A program made the translations under genes and the position numbers. From Flavobacteriales bacterium UBA5081 (lineage in GTDB: Bacteria; Bacteroidota; Bacteroidia; Flavobacteriales_E; Vicingaceae), in NCBI GenBank assembly GCA_002415785.1, contig DIAJ01000003.1, forward strand, positions 62,001 to 126,000: 64,000 nucleotides of DNA, given 5' to 3'. Each line of letters begins with the position of its first letter. Positions within the stretch are counted from its first letter, which is position 1. The notes under the pieces were generated by a model, which worked only from the letters and a program-made list of their open reading frames with translations, was not told where the DNA came from and searched no databases. Of this stretch, positions 43,537 through 53,246 are shown in pieces.

Positions 43537-45438
43537 ATGAGCGACCAAATAAAACACGAATGTGGCATTGCCTTTATTCGCTTAAGAAAACCACTGGAAT
43601 ACTACATTCAAAAATACGGATCAGTAACTTATGGCTTAAACAAGTTATACTTACTGATGGAGAAGCAACACAACAGAGGACAAGATGGCGCCGGTGTTGG
43701 AAACATTAAATTAGATATGCCTCCCGGTTCTAGGTATATCAGTAGGGTTCGCTCAAACGACAGCCAACCCATTAAAGAAGTTTTTGCAAGAATCAATCAG
43801 CAGTTTTACGATTTACAAGAAAAAAGTCCGGAGCTGCTTAAAGATATTAATTACCTCAAACAAAACCTCAGCTTTACCGGAGAAGTAATGCTCGGGCATT
43901 TGCGTTACGGTACTTTTGGCAAAAATAGCATTGAAAATTGCCATCCTTTTTTAAGACAAAACAACTGGATGACCAGAAACTTGGTTGTAGCCGGTAACTT
44001 TAATCTTACAAATGTTGATGAACTTTTTGGTTTATTAGTTGACTTAGGTCAACACCCAAAAGAACATTCTGACACTGTTACAGTTCTCGAAAAAATTGGT
44101 CATTTTTTAGATGTAGAAAACCAAAAACTCTACAAGAAATACAAAGAACAAGGTTATTCAAAAAAGGAAATTTCTGAAGAGATTGTCAAGAATATGAAAG
44201 TTCATCGCATTTTGAGAAATGCAGCCGAAGACTGGGATGGTGGATACACCATGGCCGGAATGATTGGACACGGAGATGCTTTTGTATTGAGAGACCCTTC
44301 GGGAATTCGTCCGGCGTTTTACTATTATGACGATGAAGTGGTTGTGGTAACCTCTGAGCGACCAGCTATTCAAACTGCTTTTAACGTTCCTGCAGAAAGC
44401 ATTCAGGAGTTAGATCCGGGACATGCCATCATTGTTAAGAAAGATGCTTCCTTCAAAATCAAGCAAATTAGAGAGCCGCTAACAAAAACGCCCTGTTCTT
44501 TTGAAAGAATTTACTTTTCTCGAGGAAGCGATAAAGATATATACAATGAACGTAAAGAGCTGGGCCGTTCAATTTGTACGGAAGTACTAAAAGGAATTGA
44601 TTACGATTTAAAAAATTCCGTTTTTTCTTTTATTCCCAATACAGCAGAAACTTCTTTTTATGGAATGGTGAAAGGAATGGATGCTTATTTAAACGAGGTG
44701 AAAAAGAAAAAAATCACCCAAATGGGCAAGCAGGTTGATCCGGACAAACTGCACGAAATTCTAAACATTAGCACCAGAGTTGAAAAAATTGCCATTAAGG
44801 ATGCTAAGCTTAGAACATTTATTACTCAAGATGATGCTCGCGACGACTTAGTTACTCACGTTTATGACATTACCTATGGCACTGTTCGCAAAGGAAAAGA
44901 TAATCTTGTAGTGATTGATGACTCGATAGTTAGAGGAACAACATTGAAGCAAAGTATTCTGAGAATTCTCGATCGATTAGGACCCAAGAAAATAATCATA
45001 GCCTCTTCAGCTCCGCAGATTAGATACCCGGATTGTTATGGAATTGACATGGCAAAACTGGGAGATTTTGTTGCTTTTCAAGCAGCCATTGTCTTGTTAA
45101 AAGAAAATGGAATGGAAGGTAAAATTAAGGAGGTTTACGATAAGTGTAAAGCACAAGAAAGTTTACCGAAAAATGAGATAAAAAACTACGTTAAGGAAAT
45201 TTATGAGCCTTTTTTAGCTACAGAAATTTCTGCTAAAATATCCGAATTACTGACTCCCCCTTCATTGAATGCAGAGGTGCAAATAATCTATCAAACAATT
45301 GAAGGTCTGCACAAAGCTATTCCGGAACATAAAGGAGATTGGTATTTCACAGGAAATTATCCAACTCCGGGAGGAAACAAAGTTGTAAACAGAAGCTTTA
45401 TTTATTTTTACGAAGGTAGAAATGAAAGAGCTTATTAA
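43537..45438 (+). CDS. Amidophosphoribosyltransferase-like protein, long form
   Basis: A 633-residue PurF homologue. The N-terminal glutaminase has its nucleophile at Cys9 (HECGIAFI), so an eight-residue propeptide must be removed, and KQHNRGQDGAG and GEVMLGHLRYGTFG follow. The phosphoribosyltransferase half has the PRPP loop VIDDSIVRGTTLKQS. PurF makes phosphoribosylamine, the first purine precursor. The protein is ~130-160 residues longer than E. coli PurF, with extra sequence in the glutaminase part and at the C terminus. I recall that Bacteroidota often have this long paralogue besides a normal PurF, so its exact role is not settled. Confidence 0.88.
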   Translation: MSDQIKHECGIAFIRLRKPLEYYIQKYGSVTYGLNKLYLLMEKQHNRGQDGAGVGNIKLDMPPGSRYISRVRSNDSQPIKEVFARINQQFYDLQEKSPELLKDINYLKQNLSFTGEVMLGHLRYGTFGKNSIENCHPFLRQNNWMTRNLVVAGNFNLTNVDELFGLLVDLGQHPKEHSDTVTVLEKIGHFLDVENQKLYKKYKEQGYSKKEISEEIVKNMKVHRILRNAAEDWDGGYTMAGMIGHGDAFVLRDPSGIRPAFYYYDDEVVVVTSERPAIQTAFNVPAESIQELDPGHAIIVKKDASFKIKQIREPLTKTPCSFERIYFSRGSDKDIYNERKELGRSICTEVLKGIDYDLKNSVFSFIPNTAETSFYGMVKGMDAYLNEVKKKKITQMGKQVDPDKLHEILNISTRVEKIAIKDAKLRTFITQDDARDDLVTHVYDITYGTVRKGKDNLVVIDDSIVRGTTLKQSILRILDRLGPKKIIIASSAPQIRYPDCYGIDMAKLGDFVAFQAAIVLLKENGMEGKIKEVYDKCKAQESLPKNEIKNYVKEIYEPFLATEISAKISELLTPPSLNAEVQIIYQTIEGLHKAIPEHKGDWYFTGNYPTPGGNKVVNRSFIYFYEGRNERAY

Positions 45439-45485
45439 GCAATAAATCGATAAAATTTGCGATTTAAACTATTTCATTTTCGGCA

Positions 45486-45514
45486 TTGTTTCGAACTAAA
45501 TAATGCTATATTTG
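45486..45514 (+). promoter_or_regulatory. Promoter of dxs
   Basis: TTG (45486-45488), 18 bp spacer, TATATTTG (45507-45514): a full Bacteroidota-type -33/-7 promoter 25 bp before the start codon. Confidence 0.65.
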
Positions 45515-45539
45515 TTTACAAAGCCAAGCAGCTATAACT

Positions 45540-47480
45540 ATGAACTTTCAAGCAGGAAAACTACTTTCACAAATTGAGTTCCCTCATGACTTGCGTGAAA
45601 AAATGCAGGTATCAGACTTACCACAAGTCGCTAAGGAACTTCGCGAATATATTATTGATGTTGTCTCTGTTAAAGGAGGGCATTTTGGCGCAAGCTTAGG
45701 TGTAGTTGAGTTAACTGTTGCTTTGCACTATGTTTTTAATACACCAGATGATCAATTAGTTTGGGATGTTGGACATCAAGCTTATGGTCATAAGATTTTA
45801 ACCGGAAGAAGAGAAAATTTTCACACCAATCGCAAATACAAAGGAATTAGTGGTTTTCCAAAAAGAAGCGAAAGTGAATACGATACTTTTGGCGTAGGTC
45901 ATAGTTCTACTTCAATATCTGCAGCTTTAGGAATGGCAGTTGGTTCTAGGTTACAGAACAACAGAGAAAGGCAACATGTGGCTGTAATTGGCGATGGTGC
46001 CATGACAGCCGGCTTAGCTTTTGAAGGTTTAAATCACGGTGGTGTTGAAGATTCCAATATGCTCGTAGTGCTCAATGATAACTGTATGTCAATTGATCCG
46101 AATGTTGGAGCACTTAAAGAATACTTGACAGACATCACAACTTCTCATACATACAATAAGGTAAAAGATGAAGTTTGGTCACTATTAGGGAAGATTTCAA
46201 AATTTGGTCCCAATGCCCAAGCCATTGTTCAAAAAGTAGAGCATGGTTTAAAATCAGCTATGCTGAAGCAAAGTAATCTTTTTGAGTCTTTAAATTTCCG
46301 CTATTTTGGCCCAATCGATGGTCATGATGTAACTCATTTAGTTGAAGTTTTAAAAGACTTAAAAGATATTCCAGGACCCAAAATACTACACGTATTAACA
46401 ACCAAAGGGAAAGGGTATGAATTAGCCGAAAAAGATCAAACAAAATGGCATGCTCCCGGATTATTTAATAAAGAAACCGGAGAAATTATCAAGGTAACTC
46501 CAAAAGATCCTCAACCCCCTAAATATCAGGATGTTTTTGGGCACACAATTGTTGAGCTGGCCGAGAGAAATGATAAAATTGTTGGTGTTACGCCAGCGAT
46601 GCCTTCGGGTAGCTCGATGAATATTATGATGGAAGCAATGCCTGATAGAGCCTTTGACGTTGGGATTGCAGAACAGCATGCGGTTACTTTTTCTGCCGGT
46701 ATGGCAACCTCAGGCTTGATACCATTTTGCAACATCTATTCTTCTTTCATGCAACGCGCCTACGATCAAGTGATTCACGATGTAGCCTTACAAAAACTGC
46801 ATGTGATTTTCTGTTTAGATCGTGCGGGAGTAGCCGGAGCTGATGGTCCTACGCATCATGGAGCTTACGACATCGCCTATATGCGTTGTATACCAAATAT
46901 GATTGTTGCAGCCCCGATGAATGAAGAGGAGCTCAGAAACATGATGTTTACAGCACAAGTTGAGAACAATGGTCCTTTTACAATTCGATATCCTCGCGGA
47001 CAAGGTGTTATGCCTCAATGGAAAACTCCATTTAAAAAGATTAAAATAGGAGAAGGAAGGAAAGTAAAGTCTGGCGATGACATTGCAATTTTAAGTATTG
47101 GTCATATTGGAAACTATGCACTTAAAGCAGCACAAGAGTTAGAATCTGCAAATGTTTCTGCAGCGCACTATGATATGCGTTTTGCTAAGCCCGTAGATGA
47201 GTTGTTGCTTTATGAGGTTTTTAGCAAATTCGATAAAGTGATTACCGTTGAAGACGGCTGTATTGTTGGAGGAATGGGAAGTGCAGTGCTTGAGTTTATG
47301 GCAGATCACAATTATCAAGCACAAGTAAAAAGATTGGGAATCCCGGACAAGGTAATTGAGCACGGATCCCAAGATGAACTATATGCAGAATGCAATTACG
47401 ATACAGCTAGTATTGTAAAAACAGCTAAAGAAATGTTATCTGAGAGAAGTAATCCTAGTTCAGAGAAAGCTACTGCATAA
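45540..47480 (+). CDS. dxs: 1-deoxy-D-xylulose-5-phosphate synthase
   Basis: A 646-residue thiamine diphosphate enzyme that joins pyruvate and glyceraldehyde 3-phosphate in the MEP isoprenoid pathway. VWDVGHQAYGHKIL, the GDGAMTAGLAFEGLNHGG cofactor motif, DVGIAEQHAVTFSAG with the catalytic Glu, and DRAGVAGADGPTHHG identify it. Length is normal. It has its own promoter and a small membrane protein gene 90 bp downstream. Confidence 0.96.
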   Translation: MNFQAGKLLSQIEFPHDLREKMQVSDLPQVAKELREYIIDVVSVKGGHFGASLGVVELTVALHYVFNTPDDQLVWDVGHQAYGHKILTGRRENFHTNRKYKGISGFPKRSESEYDTFGVGHSSTSISAALGMAVGSRLQNNRERQHVAVIGDGAMTAGLAFEGLNHGGVEDSNMLVVLNDNCMSIDPNVGALKEYLTDITTSHTYNKVKDEVWSLLGKISKFGPNAQAIVQKVEHGLKSAMLKQSNLFESLNFRYFGPIDGHDVTHLVEVLKDLKDIPGPKILHVLTTKGKGYELAEKDQTKWHAPGLFNKETGEIIKVTPKDPQPPKYQDVFGHTIVELAERNDKIVGVTPAMPSGSSMNIMMEAMPDRAFDVGIAEQHAVTFSAGMATSGLIPFCNIYSSFMQRAYDQVIHDVALQKLHVIFCLDRAGVAGADGPTHHGAYDIAYMRCIPNMIVAAPMNEEELRNMMFTAQVENNGPFTIRYPRGQGVMPQWKTPFKKIKIGEGRKVKSGDDIAILSIGHIGNYALKAAQELESANVSAAHYDMRFAKPVDELLLYEVFSKFDKVITVEDGCIVGGMGSAVLEFMADHNYQAQVKRLGIPDKVIEHGSQDELYAECNYDTASIVKTAKEMLSERSNPSSEKATA

Positions 47481-47570
47481 AAATGTGAATCTACTTTTAC
47501 AAAATACCTCTAAGAACCTCAGCTTCCTAATTTTTCGTAATTTGCGTGCATTAAACTTAAATGTCACAAA

Positions 47571-48023
47571 ATGGAAAATGAGCCAAGCCCAAATAGTCAA
47601 GTTGAAGAAAATCAAATAAACCTTAGCAGTAAAGCAGTTGCATACCTAAACGAGAGCGGAAAGTGGGGCAGTTTTTTAGCTTGGTTAGTCATTGCAATTC
47701 TGGCTATGTTTTTTGTAGTTTTTGTAGCCGCAAGTTTTTTCTCAGCACATCAAACTCAACTCTTCAATCAATCTGAATATAAAATATTAATGTTCATCGC
47801 CTATTTTATTATGGCAGCCATCTATTTTATTCCTGTTTACTACCTCTATAACTTTTCCAAAAATGCTAAAATTGCAGTCTCCAATAAGGACAGCAATCAA
47901 GTAGAAAACTCGATGAAGAACCTTAAGTCACTCTTTAAGTTTTATGGTATTTTCTCAATCATTTATCTTGCGATTATGTTGTTTGTTGGATTAGGTAGTC
48001 TTTTAGCAGCTAGCTTCTTCTAA
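47571..48023 (+). CDS. DUF5362 family small membrane protein
   Basis: A 150-residue protein. After a polar N terminus (about 1-30) come three to four hydrophobic segments: about 35-58 (SFLAWLVIAILAMFFVVFVA), 70-95 (MFIAYFIMAAIYFIPVYYLY) and 125-150 (FKFYGIFSIIYLAIMLFVGL). The NFSKNAKIAVSNKDS block between segments is a mark of this family. Function unknown. Confidence 0.75.
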   Translation: MENEPSPNSQVEENQINLSSKAVAYLNESGKWGSFLAWLVIAILAMFFVVFVAASFFSAHQTQLFNQSEYKILMFIAYFIMAAIYFIPVYYLYNFSKNAKIAVSNKDSNQVENSMKNLKSLFKFYGIFSIIYLAIMLFVGLGSLLAASFF

Positions 48024-48610
48024 TTAGAATTACTGTTGGAATAAAACATATTTTTTCCTGCAAAAAACTCAACCTTTCATTTCACCCATAAAGCAATTTT
48101 AACTCTTTGCATCTTGTAGTTTAAAACAAATAGTTTAATTTTTTAACATTAAGAATTGAAGGTAGATTAAGCGCCTCATTAAGTTTACAGGTAAAGACTT
48201 AATTCTCTATACTCCTTAATGTAATTAATGATTTCTAGGCTTCATACTTCATAGACTTCTTGACACTTACAGTACAGCAGTCTTCGAAAACATGAAAGTT
48301 AAAGAATCTTTGAAATCTATCTCGCTGAGGCGAGAAGCGGCTCTTTCTTCGCTAATATTGTTGGAAGCGAGAATTCCTTGAGCACTTTGATCTATCTTTG
48401 TGAATATTCATGGTTAAAAAAACAACTTTTAACTTAAGCCGCTTTTAACTCCCTTGCTCTATTAGCGAAGCGGTCTTGACTCAAATTTCTAAACTCAAAA
48501 AACTTTAGGCACTTTCACTTTGTGAATATCTTGTTCCTAAATTATTGCTCCGTTCTTCGCTCAATATAATCGCAAGGCTTACTTTTAAAGTTGGATTTAT
48601 TTGAGAAAAA
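48024..48610. other. Intergenic region with decayed dispersed repeats
   Basis: No gene is visible. It contains CTCGCTGAGGCGAGAAGCGG (48321-48340), identical to 13628-13647, and TTAGCGAAGCGGTCTTGAC near 48460, related to phrases near 13760 and 13900. The rest is AT-rich. No clear -7 element is seen before thyA. Confidence 0.55.
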
Positions 48611-49405
48611 ATGCAGCAATACCACGATTTAATTCAGCGAATTTTAAAAGAAGGAACTAAAAAAGAAGACCGAACAGGAACTGGAACCATCAGCGTTTTT
48701 GGTCATCAAATGCGCTTTGATTTAAGCGAAGGCTTCCCTTTAGTTACCACTAAAAAAGTACATCTTCGTTCAATTATTCACGAGCTGTTGTGGTTTTTGA
48801 GTGGAGATACCAATATTAGTTACCTCAAAGAAAATGGAGTCAGTATTTGGGATGAATGGGCAGACGAAGAAGGAAACTTAGGGCCGGTTTACGGTTCTCA
48901 ATGGCGTTCTTGGCCAACTGCTGACGGCAAGCACATCGACCAAATAAAAAAAGTGATAGATCAGTTAAAAAACAATCCTGACTCGCGAAGAATAATTGTA
49001 AGTGCATGGAATGTTGCAGAAATCGAAAATATGGCGCTCCCCCCTTGTCATGCCTTTTTTCAATTTTACGTAGCCGATGGTAAATTGTCTTGTCAGTTGT
49101 ACCAACGCAGCGCCGATACTTTTTTAGGAGTCCCTTTTAACATTGCCTCTTACGCCCTACTGACCATGATGATGGCTCAAGTTTGCGGTTTAAAAGCCGG
49201 TGATTTTGTGCATACCTTTGGTGATGCACATTTGTACTCCAACCATCTTGGACAAGCCAAACTGCAGCTGTCACGTGAAATCCGTCCGTTGCCGAAGATG
49301 AAAATTAATCCGGAAGTGAAAAGTATTTTTGATTTTAAATATGAAGATTTTAAGTTAGAAGGCTACGATCCGCATCCGCACATTAAGGCGGCTGTGGCTG
49401 TCTAG
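48611..49405 (+). CDS. thyA: Thymidylate synthase
   Basis: A 264-residue enzyme, the same length as E. coli ThyA. It methylates dUMP with methylene-tetrahydrofolate. The nucleophile is in MALPPCHAFFQFYV; QLYQRSADTFLGVPFNIASY and HTFGDAHLYSNH are family blocks. folA follows 127 bp downstream, a common pairing because ThyA produces the dihydrofolate that FolA reduces. Confidence 0.97.
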   Translation: MQQYHDLIQRILKEGTKKEDRTGTGTISVFGHQMRFDLSEGFPLVTTKKVHLRSIIHELLWFLSGDTNISYLKENGVSIWDEWADEEGNLGPVYGSQWRSWPTADGKHIDQIKKVIDQLKNNPDSRRIIVSAWNVAEIENMALPPCHAFFQFYVADGKLSCQLYQRSADTFLGVPFNIASYALLTMMMAQVCGLKAGDFVHTFGDAHLYSNHLGQAKLQLSREIRPLPKMKINPEVKSIFDFKYEDFKLEGYDPHPHIKAAVAV

Positions 49406-49407
49406 TT

Positions 49408-49480
49408 CTCGGCTTTCTTTCGACTACGCTCGAGACAGGCGCTCGAACTGACAGCGACTGCACTCAGACAGACAGTGAAT
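49408..49480. repeat. Interspersed repeat between thyA and folA
   Basis: TTTCGACTACGCTCGAGACA then GGCGCTCGAACTGACAG. The first part is related, in inverse orientation, to the element at 37600-37633. It is more GC-rich than the surrounding spacer, typical of small mobile spacer repeats. Confidence 0.5.
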
Positions 49481-49532
49481 TAGAACAGGCATAAGCATAA
49501 ACCAAATAAAAAATTTAAACTAAATACAAACC

Positions 49533-50024
49533 GTGATCATCTCCTTAATCGCAGCAGCTACAGAAAATAATGTTATTGGAAAAAACAATGACTTGCCTTG
49601 GCACTTGCCGGACGATATGAAGTTTTTCGTGCAGACCACGAAAGGGCATCACATCTTGATGGGCAGAAAAAACTTGGAGTCTTTTGGGAAGTTACTTCCA
49701 AAACGAACCAATATCATTCTAACGCGTGATCCGGATTTTACCTATGAAGGTGCGGTAATCTTTCACGATTTAAAAGAAGCTTTTCAGTTTGCCGAAAACA
49801 ATGGAGAAGACGAGCTCATGGTCATTGGCGGTGGAGAAATCTACAAACAAGCTTTACCGCATGCCGATCGAATCTATTTAACGCGCATCCACACTGAAAT
49901 TGAGGGCGATACTTTTTTCCCCGAATTTGATCAAAAAGAATGGAAAGTGGTTCATGAAGACTATCACCCCAAAGATGAGAAAAACCAATACGACTTTACT
50001 TTTTATACTTTTGAGAGGAAGTAG
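49533..50024 (+). CDS. folA: Dihydrofolate reductase
   Basis: A 163-residue enzyme from a GTG start (MIISLIAAATENNVIGKNND after formylation). It reduces dihydrofolate with NADPH. LPWHLPDDMKFF, HHILMGRKNLESFGK and VIGGGEIYKQALPHADRIYL are the family blocks, and the catalytic acid is the Asp in LPDDMKF. It follows thyA, with an interspersed repeat between. Confidence 0.95.
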   Translation: MIISLIAAATENNVIGKNNDLPWHLPDDMKFFVQTTKGHHILMGRKNLESFGKLLPKRTNIILTRDPDFTYEGAVIFHDLKEAFQFAENNGEDELMVIGGGEIYKQALPHADRIYLTRIHTEIEGDTFFPEFDQKEWKVVHEDYHPKDEKNQYDFTFYTFERK

Positions 50025-50084
50025 TGTTATAATTATCAATACTTAATGTTAAAATCTTAATTTTGATAAAAAAGTCAAACTAAG

Positions 50085-50309
50085 ATGGATTTACAAGCTG
50101 AGAAATTAGACTTGATTCAATGGTTAGCTCAACTTACAGATGAAAAGCTAATCCATAAAATCAAGGCCCTTCGAAATGAAAAAGCAAATGACTTTGTTTT
50201 AACTGATGCTCATAAAAAGATATTAGACGAGCGATTAGAATCTCATAAATTGAACCCAAATCAGGGAAGTTCGTGGATAAATGTTAAACGGCGTATCTCT
50301 TCTAATTAA
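50085..50309 (+). CDS. Orphan addiction-module antitoxin-like protein
   Basis: A 74-residue protein. The C-terminal half (VLTDAHKKILDERLESHKLN, then SSWINVKRRI) matches the RelB/ParD-like putative addiction module component family, in which this LTxEHKxxLDxRL pattern is typical. No RelE/ParE toxin gene follows in the 80 bp before the next gene or beyond, so it appears to be a solitary antitoxin. Confidence 0.75.
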   Translation: MDLQAEKLDLIQWLAQLTDEKLIHKIKALRNEKANDFVLTDAHKKILDERLESHKLNPNQGSSWINVKRRISSN

Positions 50310-50391
50310 ATGCTCTTGAAACGTTAATCTGATTCACTTCCCATAAAGCTAACTATCTTTTTTCCTTTGAAAGTAGCTAAACCTCAACCCA

Positions 50392-51153
50392 ATGAAAAGA
50401 ACACTATTATTAAGTGGACTATTGTTGTTTTTGTTTTCTTGTGAGAAAGATGATAAAACCAAACCGAAAACTCAAACAAGAAATTGCAGGATTATTGAAA
50501 CCGAAATTGTAGAAGATGGTGAAAGCCGTACAGAAACTCATCACTATGATTCAACAAACCAACTAATAAAAAAATGCTTAAGGTATAACGAATCATATGA
50601 AGAATGCTTTGAGGTTATCTACTCCAATAACGAAGTTATTTATACCTTTTATGATTCTACCAGAAATCGACTTGATACTGCTTTTAAAGGAATATACAAA
50701 AACAACCAACTCAAAGAATATGTTGATTACACCTACAACGAACCTCAATATATTCTATTAAATTATAGTGCTTCAACAAACCGACTTGTTGAATTAATCG
50801 ACTCAACGAAAAGCGACAAAAGAGTATATGATGTCAAAACGGACAATTATGGGAATCCTACACAATTAACATTAATACACAGGACATCAAACTCTGTTTA
50901 TGATGTTGCTGAAATTGATATCACTTATAGCAATTACTCCAACCCTGAACGATTTGATCTTTCGACACAATCTTGGATTAACCTGTTTTCAAGTAAAACA
51001 CCAAAAAACATACGCTACACGAGCGTTGAATCACACTTTACAGGTTTGAACTATCAAATCACAAGTAAAGACGGTATATATCCAAGTAATCTAACCTTAG
51101 TGATTGATGAAGATATTTACGAAGAAAGTCGATTTTCTTATCAATGTGACTAA
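50392..51153 (+). CDS. Hypothetical lipoprotein
   Basis: A 253-residue protein with a lipoprotein signal (LFLFSC, Cys17) followed by EKDDKTK, an acidic start suitable for surface export. The mature region has repeated short beta blocks with tyrosines (YDSTNQLIKKCLRYNES, YKNNQLKEYVDYTYNEP, TDNYGNPTQLTLI) that look like RHS/YD-type or DUF4595-like strands. I do not recognise a specific function. It ends one base from the convergent clpX stop. Confidence 0.65.
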   Translation: MKRTLLLSGLLLFLFSCEKDDKTKPKTQTRNCRIIETEIVEDGESRTETHHYDSTNQLIKKCLRYNESYEECFEVIYSNNEVIYTFYDSTRNRLDTAFKGIYKNNQLKEYVDYTYNEPQYILLNYSASTNRLVELIDSTKSDKRVYDVKTDNYGNPTQLTLIHRTSNSVYDVAEIDITYSNYSNPERFDLSTQSWINLFSSKTPKNIRYTSVESHFTGLNYQITSKDGIYPSNLTLVIDEDIYEESRFSYQCD

Positions 51154-51154
51154 A

Positions 51155-52381
51155 CTAAGCCACCTTCAATTTTCTCAAAGAGGATTTTTCAAAGCGTTTT
51201 TGGGCGTATTTTAAATCAATGACGATTTTCTCTTTCTCCACTTTCGTCGGAATTTCATACATGGCATCCAGCATAATAGCTTCACAGATAGAGCGCAAAC
51301 CTCTGGCACCTAACTTGTACTCCAAAGCTTTGTCTACTATAAAATCTAATGCTTTCTTGTCGAAACTCAACTCTACATCATCCATTTCAAACAACTTAAT
51401 ATACTGTTTAATAATGGCATTTTTTGGCTCAGTTAAAATTCTTCTTAATGCAGATGCGTCTAATGGATTTAAATAAGTTAAAACGGGAATACGACCAATT
51501 AATTCAGGAATTAATCCATACTTTTTTATGTCGTGTGGAGTAACGTATTTCAAGAAATTAGTTTCATCTACTTTTTCCTCATCGACTTTGTTTTTATAAC
51601 CAATTGCATTAGTATTTAGTCGCTTCGAAATTAATTTCTGAATTCCATCAAAAGCGCCACCACAAATAAACAAGATATTTTGTGTGTTAATCGACACCAT
51701 TTTTTGTTCAGGATGCTTCCTTCCTCCTTGTGGTGGAACACTCACCGTAGCTCCTTCCAGCAATTTCAACATAGCTTGCTGTACACCTTCTCCGGAAACA
51801 TCTCTGGTAATGGAAGGATTGTCGCTTTTACGGGCAATCTTATCAACCTCATCAATAAAAACAATACCTCTTTCCGCTTTAGCAACATCGTAATCGGCAG
51901 CTTGTAACAAACGCGAAAGAATGCTTTCTACATCCTCCCCAACATAACCAGCTTCTGTTAAAACAGTTGCATCGGCAATGCAAAAAGGAACTTCCAATAA
52001 GCGAGCAATGGTTTTTGCCAAAAGCGTTTTCCCAGTTCCGGTTTCGCCTACCATCATAATATTGGACTTCTCAATTTCAATGTCTTGATAGCTTCCTTTG
52101 GTAATTCGTTTGTAGTGATTGTAAACAGCTACTGAAAGTACTTTTTTGGCATCTTCTTGTCCGATTACATATTCATCCAAATGCTTCTTGATTTCCTTGG
52201 GCTTCAACAATGTAAAATTCAAATCATTCTTATTATTGCTGCCCAATTCTTCTTTAACAATTGCTCCTGCTTGAGAAATACAATTGTCGCAAATATGTCC
52301 GGTAATTCCGGCAATCAACACATTGGTATCTTTTTTATCTCTTCCACAAAAGGAACAGTGTATGCGCTTTTCGTCTTTCAT
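51155..52381 (-). CDS. clpX: ClpX, ATPase unfoldase of ClpXP
   Basis: A 408-residue AAA+ protein. The N-terminal zinc finger (CSFCGRDKKD with CDNC about 20 residues on), Walker A GETGTGKT, Walker B IVFIDEVDKIA, and the IGF-type loop replaced by LFICGGAFDGIQ with nearby LI identify ClpX. It unfolds tagged proteins and feeds them to ClpP. clpP is 122 bp upstream and tig upstream of that. Confidence 0.97.
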   Translation of the reverse strand: MKDEKRIHCSFCGRDKKDTNVLIAGITGHICDNCISQAGAIVKEELGSNNKNDLNFTLLKPKEIKKHLDEYVIGQEDAKKVLSVAVYNHYKRITKGSYQDIEIEKSNIMMVGETGTGKTLLAKTIARLLEVPFCIADATVLTEAGYVGEDVESILSRLLQAADYDVAKAERGIVFIDEVDKIARKSDNPSITRDVSGEGVQQAMLKLLEGATVSVPPQGGRKHPEQKMVSINTQNILFICGGAFDGIQKLISKRLNTNAIGYKNKVDEEKVDETNFLKYVTPHDIKKYGLIPELIGRIPVLTYLNPLDASALRRILTEPKNAIIKQYIKLFEMDDVELSFDKKALDFIVDKALEYKLGARGLRSICEAIMLDAMYEIPTKVEKEKIVIDLKYAQKRFEKSSLRKLKVA

Positions 52382-52453
52382 GCTGTATATTATTTGAGTT
52401 CTTTAGCTGATGTTTAGTCAGAAAGAACAAAACTTTAAAGTCTTAAATAAAAT

Positions 52454-52479
52454 GACCCCGGTAAAAGTTTACCGAGGTC
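52454..52479 (-). terminator. Hairpin between clpP and clpX
   Basis: A 12-bp stem with one mismatch, GACCTCGGTAAA / TTTACCGGGGTC on the lower strand, followed by a weak T-rich stretch. Likely a partial terminator or processing point. Confidence 0.5.
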
Positions 52480-52503
52480 AAAATTAATCAATTATAATTG
52501 ACT

Positions 52504-53166
52504 CTATTTTTTTGCCAATACTTCATCAATCATCCCATATTCTTTGGCTTCTTGAGCCGACATCCAGTAATCTCTATCCGAATCCTTCTCTACTTTATCA
52601 AACTCTTGCTTAGAATGATTAGCAATGATTTCATAAAGCTCCTTCTTCATTTTCAACACTTCTTTAACGGCAATTTCCATATCAGAAGCCTGACCTTGAG
52701 CGCCACTCATTGGCTGGTGGATCATTACGCGAGAGTGAGGTAAGGCGGTACGCTTTCCATCAGTTCCTGCGCAAAGCAGAACAGCCCCCATAGAAGCCGC
52801 TATACCTGTACAAATGGTAGCCACATCTGGCGCAATGTACTGCATGGTGTCGTAAATTCCCAAGCCTGCATACACAGAACCTCCGGGAGAGTTTAAATAA
52901 ATTTGAATGTCTTTTTTAGAATCTGCCGACTCCAAAAACAACAACTGCGCTTGAATAATATTTGCTACCTGATCGTTAATTCCCGTTCCTAAAAAGATGA
53001 TGCGATCCATCATTAAACGAGAAAAAACATCCATTTGAGCTACATTCAACTGGCGCTCTTCAATAATGTATGGAGTCATGGAAGACTCGATATAGTTATC
53101 CACATGCATGCTATTTAATCCACGATGCTTGGTGGCGTAACTTTTAAATTCTTTGCTAAAATCCAT
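52504..53166 (-). CDS. clpP: ClpP, proteolytic subunit
   Basis: A 220-residue serine protease. The catalytic triad is S125 (GIAASMGAVL), H150 (SRVMIHQP) and D199 (DRDYWMSAQE). The N-terminal ~30 residues before the axial loop are longer than in E. coli and are probably removed on maturation. It forms the degradation chamber for ClpX substrates. Confidence 0.97.
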   Translation of the reverse strand: MDFSKEFKSYATKHRGLNSMHVDNYIESSMTPYIIEERQLNVAQMDVFSRLMMDRIIFLGTGINDQVANIIQAQLLFLESADSKKDIQIYLNSPGGSVYAGLGIYDTMQYIAPDVATICTGIAASMGAVLLCAGTDGKRTALPHSRVMIHQPMSGAQGQASDMEIAVKEVLKMKKELYEIIANHSKQEFDKVEKDSDRDYWMSAQEAKEYGMIDEVLAKK

Positions 53167-53246
53167 GGGCTTTTATTTTTTCTTTTTGATATGTGCTAAA
53201 TTAGCATTTCAAATTGTCATATCGAACTCCCTAAATTTTAAAAAAT

